Of a DNA stretch of 64,000 nt, positions 59,156 to 64,000 are shown piece by piece. Both the position numbers and the translations under genes were made by a program. The stretch covers positions 3,631,501 through 3,695,500 of the forward strand of contig NZ_CP128540.1 of assembly GCF_021283545.2 (NCBI RefSeq), written 5' to 3'. This DNA comes from Pseudomonas alloputida. GTDB taxonomy: Bacteria > Pseudomonadota > Gammaproteobacteria > Pseudomonadales > Pseudomonadaceae. Below the pieces are notes generated by a model. The model made no database searches, was not told where the DNA came from, and worked only from the letters and a program-made list of their open reading frames with translations. Each line of letters begins with the position of its first letter. Within the stretch, counting starts at the first letter, position 1.

Positions 59156-60392
59156 CAAGTTCGCAGGCCTTGCGCCCCTGCTCGGCGGGCTGGCACGAAG
59201 CGCCGTGCTCGCCCAGTTGAGCAAGCTGCGTCACGGCCACCTGCGCCTGCTCAGCCACGGGCAGCAGTGGAGTTTCGGTGATGCCGACAGCCCGTTGCAG
59301 GCCGAGGTGGAGATCCTCGATGACGCCACCTGGAGCCTGATCGCCGGCAATGGCTCGATCGGAGCTGGCGAAGCCTACATTCACGGCTATTGGCGCAGCC
59401 CCGACCTGGCGCTGGTGACCCGCCTGTTCGTCGCCAACCTTGAAGTGCTCGACGCGCTCGAGGGTGGCCTGGCCCGCCTGGGCCGCCCTGCCCTGCGCCT
59501 GCTGCACCGGCTCAACCGCAACGACAAGCGCGGCGCCCGGCGCAACATTCTGGCCCACTACGACCTGGGCAATGCCCTGTTCGAGCGGCTGCTGGACCCC
59601 ACCATGATGTATTCGGCTGCGCAATTCGAACACCCGGGGCAAACACTGGAGCAGGCCCAGTTGCACAAGCTGGAGCGCATCTGCCAGAAGCTCGAACTGA
59701 GCCCTGACGATCACCTGCTGGAAATTGGCAGCGGCTGGGGCAGCCTCGCTATCCACGCAGCCACCCGTTACGGCTGCAGGGTCACCACCACGACGCTCTC
59801 CGAGGCGCAGTACAGCCATACCCTGGAGCGCGTCAAGGCCTTGGGGCTGGGGCAGCGTGTGCAAGTGCTCCGCGAAGACTACCGCGACCTTCAAGGCACG
59901 TTCGACAAACTGGTTTCGATCGAGATGATCGAAGCGGTCGGTCATCGCTACCTGCCGGTGTATTTCCGCCAGTGTGCTTCGCTGCTCAAGCCTGAAGGCC
60001 TGATGCTATTGCAGGCGATCACCATCCGCGACCAGCGCTATGCCCAGGCGCAGCGCTCGGTCGACTTTATCCAGCGCTACATCTTCCCCGGTGGCGCCCT
60101 GCCTTCGCTGAGCGTGTTGCTCGACACCGCCAGCCGGCACACTGGCCTGAACCTTGTGCACATGGAAGATTTTGGCCTGGACTACGCCCACACCCTGCGA
60201 CACTGGCGTGAAAACCTGCGTCAGGCACGCACTGCGCTGACGGACCTTGGCTACGACGACATGTTCCAGCGCCTGTGGGAGTTTTACCTCTGCTACTGCC
60301 AGGGCGGTTTCGAGGAGCGCGCGATCGGTGTTGCGCACCTGCTCTGGGCAGCACCCCAGGCACGCCGTGCGCCCTTGCCTGGCGGTGCCTGA
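59127..60392 (+). CDS. Cyclopropane-fatty-acyl-phospholipid synthase family protein
   Basis: A 421-residue SAM-dependent methyltransferase: NILAHYDLGNALFERLLDPTMMYSAA and LLEIGSGWGSLAIHAATRYGC (SAM motif I) are typical. It adds a methyl or methylene group to unsaturated acyl chains of membrane lipids. The start at 59127 overlaps the DUF1365 gene by 29 bp and follows GAGG. The paralogue type found with DUF1365 often methylates instead of making a ring. Confidence 0.88.
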   Translation: MMSNPTLSVSKFAGLAPLLGGLARSAVLAQLSKLRHGHLRLLSHGQQWSFGDADSPLQAEVEILDDATWSLIAGNGSIGAGEAYIHGYWRSPDLALVTRLFVANLEVLDALEGGLARLGRPALRLLHRLNRNDKRGARRNILAHYDLGNALFERLLDPTMMYSAAQFEHPGQTLEQAQLHKLERICQKLELSPDDHLLEIGSGWGSLAIHAATRYGCRVTTTTLSEAQYSHTLERVKALGLGQRVQVLREDYRDLQGTFDKLVSIEMIEAVGHRYLPVYFRQCASLLKPEGLMLLQAITIRDQRYAQAQRSVDFIQRYIFPGGALPSLSVLLDTASRHTGLNLVHMEDFGLDYAHTLRHWRENLRQARTALTDLGYDDMFQRLWEFYLCYCQGGFEERAIGVAHLLWAAPQARRAPLPGGA

Positions 60393-60880
60393 TGCCCAAC
60401 CGCTGGCTGATCGGCAATGCCCTCTGGCTGCAAGCCGGCTGGTGGGTATGCGTGCTGGGGGCCGAGCGGCCCTTGCTGTTGCTGCTGGTGATTCCGGGCG
60501 TGGCAGTGCACCTGCGCCTGTGCCCGGACATCAATGCCGAGCTCAAGGCGCTGTTGCGCGTCACCTTTGTCGGCTGCGTGCTCGACAGCGTGCTGGGAGC
60601 GCTGGGGGTGTTCGGTTTCGACGCCTGGCCCCTGCCGCTGTGGCTAGCGCTGCTGTGGTTGGTGCTGGCCAGCGGGATGCGTCACAGCCTGGCATGGGCC
60701 GGCAGGCACTGGCGAATCGGCGCACTGCTGGGGGCGATTGGCGGCCCTCTGGCCTATGTAGGCGGCGCCAGGCTGGCAGGTGTTGCCTTGCCATTGGGCG
60801 CGCTGGAAACCGGCCTGCTACTGATGCCGTTATGGGCTTTGGCCCTGCCCCTGCTGGCGCGCCTCGCGGCGCGGCGCTGA
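60392..60880 (+). CDS. DUF2878 family membrane protein
   Basis: A 162-residue integral membrane protein of five to six helices (NALWLQAGWWVCVLGAERPLL at the start; ALPLLARLAARR at the end), matching DUF2878. Its ATG at 60392 overlaps the TGA of the CFA-type gene (TGATG). Its last 51 bp overlap the antiparallel DUF2256 gene. It closes the plus-strand light operon. Function unknown. Confidence 0.82.
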   Translation: MPNRWLIGNALWLQAGWWVCVLGAERPLLLLLVIPGVAVHLRLCPDINAELKALLRVTFVGCVLDSVLGALGVFGFDAWPLPLWLALLWLVLASGMRHSLAWAGRHWRIGALLGAIGGPLAYVGGARLAGVALPLGALETGLLLMPLWALALPLLARLAARR

Positions 60881-61000
60881 CCGGCGACATCGCTCGGAGC
60901 AGTAACGCACCTGCTCCCAACAGCGTGCCCAGCGCTTGCGCCAGGTGAACGGCCGGCCACACACCACGCAAACCTTGCTGGGCAGAAGGCTCTTTTTCAC
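60830..61000 (-). CDS. DUF2256 small zinc-ribbon-like protein
   Basis: A 56-residue protein: KVCVVCGRPFTWRKRWARCWEQVRYCSERCRR has the CxxC...CxxxC arrangement of DUF2256. The GTG start at 61000 gives the usual family N-terminus (KKSLLPSK) and overlaps the photolyase stop by 2-3 bases. This family is regularly encoded next to FeS cryptochromes/photolyases. Longer frames upstream are not family-like. Confidence 0.85.
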   Translation of the reverse strand: MKKSLLPSKVCVVCGRPFTWRKRWARCWEQVRYCSERCRRSAPRREARQQGQGQSP

Positions 61001-62523
61001 AACGCCTGCCCCGCATCGAGCCGCGCCAGCAATGACTGGCCACGTTGCCACACGGCATCGCGACGGCCAGCGGGCATGCCATCAAGGCTGCGATAGACCA
61101 AGGCCAGGCGCGGGTTAGCCGAGAGCTGGGGACGATGGCGAATGAGAAAATGCCAATACAAGGCATTGAACGGGCAGGCCTCCTCTTCGGTCACCTGGTC
61201 GACCCTGTAACTGCAAGCCTTGCAATGATCGGACATGCGCTGGATATAACGACCACTGGCGCAGTACGGCTTGGACCCCAGGTAGCCGCCGTCGGCGTGC
61301 ATCACCATGCCAAGCGTGTTGGGCAGTTCGACCCACTCGAAGGCATCCATGTAGACCGCCAGGTACCACTCACAAATTGCGGTTGGCACGATACCGGCCA
61401 GCAAGGCGAAGTTGCCGGTAACCATCAACCGCTGGATATGGTGAGCGTAGCCCAACCGCAGGGTCTGCCCGATGGCTTGCGCCATGCAGCGCATGCGGGT
61501 GCGCCCGGTCCAGTAGAATTCTGGCAGCGCCCGGTGATTGTTCAGGTGATTGAGCCCGGCATATGCCGGCATGCGCTGCCAATAGATGCCACGCACGTAC
61601 TCACGCCAGCCGATCAGCTGGCGAATGAAGCCTTCGGCTGCATTGAGCGGCACCCGCCCCTCGCGCCAGGCTTTGTCGACGTCGTCGCACAGACGACGCA
61701 CATCCAGAAGGCCGATGTTGAGCGCCGCACTGATGCGCGCATGAAACAGGTACGGCTCGCCTTCGGCCATCGCATCCTGGTAGTCACCGAAAGCCGCCAG
61801 GCCGAAATCCAGAAAATGCTGCCACAGCTGTTGTGCCTCGGCATGGGTCACGGGGTAGTCGAAACCGTCGACGCCCCCGTAGTGGTCGCTGAAGCGCTGA
61901 CGCACCAAGGCCACCACCGCTGCCGTGATGTCGTCTTGCGCGAAATGCGCAGCGAACGGGCCACGCAGCTGCCGTGGCAATGGCTTGCGATTGTCGCCAT
62001 CGAAATTCCAGGCGCCACCTGCCGGGCTGCCGTCGGGCTCCATGAGCAGGCCGGTTCGCTTGCGCATGCCACGGTAGAAGTGCTCCATACGCAGCTGGCG
62101 ACGTTCTGTGGCCCAGCGCCCGAAGGCTTCACGGGAGCACAGAAAACGCGTGTCGCGAAACCACACAAGCGGCAGTGCGGCATCACGCAAGGCCTGCTCC
62201 AGGCGCCACTCACCGCACTCGGTCAAGTGAATGTGGGTGGCGCCCAAGGCTTGTTGCCAACGATGCAACTCACCCACGATGCTGCCGCTGTTACCCTCGG
62301 CGTCCAGTTCGACATAGTGCACCTGCCAACCCCGTTCACGCAGGGCCTGGGCAAAATGCCGCATGGCGCTGAAGATGAGAACGATCTTCAGCGGATGATG
62401 CGGTACGTATCGGGCCTCCCCCTCCACTTCCGCCATCAGGACCGCATCGCGAGCAGGGTCAAGGGACGCCAGACTTGCCAGGTCGAACGACAGTTGGTCA
62501 CCCAGCACCAGGCCCAGGCGCAT
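60997..62523 (-). CDS. FeS cluster-containing photolyase/cryptochrome (PhrB-like)
   Basis: A 508-residue protein of the FeS-BCP cryptochrome/(6-4) photolyase group. It begins MRLGLVLGDQLSFDLASL, has GWREYVRGIYW and MVTGNFALLAGI in the FAD domain, and carries four candidate 4Fe-4S cysteines: one in AICEWY, two in HCKACSY and one in ACPFNALYW. It repairs UV (6-4) lesions with light. The ATG at 62523 avoids overlap with the DUF6482 gene; a GTG at 62538 is possible. It lies in the light-induced minus-strand operon. Confidence 0.9.
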   Translation of the reverse strand: MRLGLVLGDQLSFDLASLASLDPARDAVLMAEVEGEARYVPHHPLKIVLIFSAMRHFAQALRERGWQVHYVELDAEGNSGSIVGELHRWQQALGATHIHLTECGEWRLEQALRDAALPLVWFRDTRFLCSREAFGRWATERRQLRMEHFYRGMRKRTGLLMEPDGSPAGGAWNFDGDNRKPLPRQLRGPFAAHFAQDDITAAVVALVRQRFSDHYGGVDGFDYPVTHAEAQQLWQHFLDFGLAAFGDYQDAMAEGEPYLFHARISAALNIGLLDVRRLCDDVDKAWREGRVPLNAAEGFIRQLIGWREYVRGIYWQRMPAYAGLNHLNNHRALPEFYWTGRTRMRCMAQAIGQTLRLGYAHHIQRLMVTGNFALLAGIVPTAICEWYLAVYMDAFEWVELPNTLGMVMHADGGYLGSKPYCASGRYIQRMSDHCKACSYRVDQVTEEEACPFNALYWHFLIRHRPQLSANPRLALVYRSLDGMPAGRRDAVWQRGQSLLARLDAGQAL

Positions 62524-62531
62524 CGTCCGGG

Positions 62532-62837
62532 CTACCACTGGCTGGTGAGCGTTACCGGTACGCGCAGCGGCGCGATGGGGCCGTCACGTTGCCCGCACAT
62601 CTCATCATGCACCACCTGCTGCACCAGCATGCACGGCACCGGCGGCAGGTCGGCCAGCAACTGCCGCAGTTCGGTCGTGGAGCGCACGCGCACGGGCTGC
62701 CCCTGGGCATCGCTCAATGTCACAGGGCCGGCGTCGGTCAGGGCGCGCAGGAGGTAGAAGCCCCCCTCCAGCGACAGCAGTTCAAGTTCCTTGGCTTCGC
62801 CGGTCGAAACCAGCTGGGTCAGCGCGATCAGGTTCAT
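62532..62837 (-). CDS. DUF6482-like small protein
   Basis: A 101-residue protein (MNLIALTQLVSTGEAKELEL, LSLEGGFYLLRA, VHDEMCGQRDGPIAPLRVPV). It matches what I recall of DUF6482 proteins common in pseudomonads; no catalytic feature is visible. It overlaps the DUF3833 gene by 4 bp and precedes the photolyase. Confidence 0.7.
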   Translation of the reverse strand: MNLIALTQLVSTGEAKELELLSLEGGFYLLRALTDAGPVTLSDAQGQPVRVRSTTELRQLLADLPPVPCMLVQQVVHDEMCGQRDGPIAPLRVPVTLTSQW

Positions 62838-63370
62838 GGTGTGCCCTCTGGCAGGCGGCGGAAGAACAAGGTGATCTGGCCAATCTCAACGCCCAGTTTG
62901 CTCATGCTCGAGCGGTTGATCAGGGTGTCGTCATCCATGAGGTACATCCAGTCGTCCAGGTCTACCTGCCAGTGCCGCCCGTCGACCGGCAGATCCAGTT
63001 GGTAACGCCATCGCAGCGCGTTGCCCGCCACTTCGCCACGCGCCTCGCCAATCACGTCCCCCGCTGTTCCCCGCCAGCGCCCGGGGCCGTCCGGCACCAG
63101 CGTCCAGGTACGCTGCTGGCGTGTGCCATCGCTATAGAGAAAATGCTCGTCGAGGATCAGCCGTTCACCCTCGCGGCGGCTGTCGATGCGCACATGGAAG
63201 CGCTTGACCACCTCACCGGAACGCTTCTGAAACATCCCCCACGCCTGAACCGGGCGCGAGAAGAACGCCGCCAGGTCCAGCTTCGGCTGCTCCTGGGCAT
63301 AGTGCTCGATACCGACATTGCCACAACTGCCCAGAAGCAGGCAGGCAGCCAGCAACAGCGCTTTGTACAT
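62834..63370 (-). CDS. DUF3833 family lipoprotein
   Basis: A 178-residue protein with a lipobox signal (MYKALLLAACLLLGSCG, Cys16). The mature part (WGMFQKRSGEVVKRFHVRID, LDEHFLYSDGTRQQRTWTL, LDDWMYLMDDDTLINRSSMSKLG) is typical of DUF3833. It is probably anchored in the outer membrane. It follows the chalcone-isomerase-like gene by 2 bp. Function unknown, but it often accompanies CFA-type lipid genes. Confidence 0.85.
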   Translation of the reverse strand: MYKALLLAACLLLGSCGNVGIEHYAQEQPKLDLAAFFSRPVQAWGMFQKRSGEVVKRFHVRIDSRREGERLILDEHFLYSDGTRQQRTWTLVPDGPGRWRGTAGDVIGEARGEVAGNALRWRYQLDLPVDGRHWQVDLDDWMYLMDDDTLINRSSMSKLGVEIGQITLFFRRLPEGTP

Positions 63371-63372
63371 GT

Positions 63373-63909
63373 TCAGGCTCCTCGGTCATCGCCAGCCAGC
63401 CCAAGCAGCCGCTGACGCAATTGGGGGTCTCTGGCCCGCGGGTCAAGCCAGATGGCGAAGAAGGCCCGGGCGAACACCGGATCGTCGATCGCGTGGCTCA
63501 GTTTGCCGTCGACGTAAAAGCGGCAACCCTGCCTCGGCAGGTACAAGCCCGTGATGCGCATGCCAGGGCTCACGTCCACGAATGCCTGCTCAATCGCCCT
63601 GGTCCATGCCGCGCGTTGCTGTGCCGTCATGCTGCCGCCACCCAGGCGTTGCATTTCCTCAAGGCTGGCCTTGACCAGCGTGTCCCTGGACAATGAACGG
63701 TGATAGAGCAGCTCAAGGGCAAACGGCTGGTTCCAGTCCTGAACCGGGCCAACTGCCCATAATCGGGCGGTATACAGCCGCAGGCCAAACCAAGTGAAAT
63801 CACCGGCGCCCAGCCGTTGCGCCGCAGGCAGCTCCGCTCGCCAGTCTGCCGCCGACGACATGGCGGCTAGCAGCAGGCATAGACAGGTCCAACGTGCAGG
63901 GTGCGCCAT
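63373..63909 (-). CDS. Chalcone-isomerase-like periplasmic protein
   Basis: A 178-residue protein with a signal peptide (to about residue 22) and a chalcone isomerase-like fold: GAGDFTWFGLRLYTARLW, LELLYHRSLSRDTLVKASLEEMQRLG and GMRITGLYLPRQGCRFYVDG. Bacterial members bind fatty acids or similar ligands and do not make flavanones. ATG at 63909 follows GAGGT; a GTG five codons upstream is possible. It heads the minus-strand light operon, just below the operator at 63937. Confidence 0.82.
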   Translation of the reverse strand: MAHPARWTCLCLLLAAMSSAADWRAELPAAQRLGAGDFTWFGLRLYTARLWAVGPVQDWNQPFALELLYHRSLSRDTLVKASLEEMQRLGGGSMTAQQRAAWTRAIEQAFVDVSPGMRITGLYLPRQGCRFYVDGKLSHAIDDPVFARAFFAIWLDPRARDPQLRQRLLGLAGDDRGA

Positions 63910-63936
63910 TCTGACCTCGAGCACTTTGCTAAATAC

Positions 63937-63960
63937 TATACAATAGTAGACGCTTGTACA
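63937..63960. promoter_or_regulatory. Light-regulator operator 3
   Basis: TATACA, 12 bases, TGTACA. On the minus strand it lies about 28 bp upstream of the chalcone-isomerase-like start. An extra half-site TGTATA occurs at 63977-63982, perhaps part of an operator for a gene beyond the window edge. Confidence 0.7.
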
Positions 63961-64000
63961 GATATTTGACGAGCCATGTATAGTTTTTAATGCCCAGCAT

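Overview
The window is GC-rich, densely packed, Pseudomonas-type DNA, probably from the putida/fluorescens complex. This is inferred from the SfnR/SfnG/MsuE sulfone genes, a short LOV protein that closely resembles the P. putida PpSB2 type, an OprD porin and a perfect ANR/FNR box. No rRNA, tRNA, insertion sequence, phage or CRISPR was seen.

(1) 25-15274: one 11-gene minus-strand operon for a lipid-like secondary metabolite. In transcription order: acyl carrier protein with a C-terminal zinc ribbon; ketosynthase (KS1, broken by a 1-base frameshift); chain-length-factor-like protein; second ketosynthase (KS2); second chain-length-factor-like protein; a 959-residue aminotransferase-reductase fusion; two short-chain dehydrogenases; a DUF1302-type outer-membrane protein; a LolA-like periplasmic protein; an RND/MMPL exporter. 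A MerR-family regulator sits convergently at the far end, and a MerR-style promoter (dyad in a 20-bp spacer) lies before the first gene. The logic suggests a type II PKS/FAS-like chain released by reduction and amination, then exported to the outer membrane.

(2) 15275-20327: a decayed stretch with remnants of a ClC channel gene and perhaps an msrA gene, then a betaine/proline-type ABC transporter (fused ATPase-permease plus binding protein) with a homocysteine S-methyltransferase, and an AT-rich non-coding gap.

(3) 20328-49032: an organosulfur scavenging region. It holds the sigma-54 activator SfnR, sulfone monooxygenase SfnG, flavin reductase MsuE, three complete SfnB/DszC-like acyl-CoA-dehydrogenase-fold proteins plus a stand-alone C-terminal piece, a DszA/NtaA-type monooxygenase, two branched-chain-amino-acid-type ABC transporters (with only one LivF), one ribose-type ABC transporter with two binding proteins, and an OprD porin. 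Three good and two weaker sigma-54 promoters drive these units. Four of the five carry a CAA-N4-TTG dyad at a fixed 18-19 bp upstream of the -24 element.

(4) 49277-54171: ANR box and tandem universal stress protein, PRPP synthetase-like protein, GNAT acetyltransferase, cupin, MscS channel.

(5) 54333-63960: a light-response region. A B12-type MerR regulator is divergent from a LOV photoreceptor. Two operons follow: NTF2-like, SDR, FAD oxidoreductase, DUF1365, cyclopropane-fatty-acid synthase and DUF2878 on the plus strand; chalcone-isomerase-like, DUF3833, DUF6482, FeS photolyase and DUF2256 on the minus strand. Both are preceded by TRTACA-N12-TGTAYA operators.
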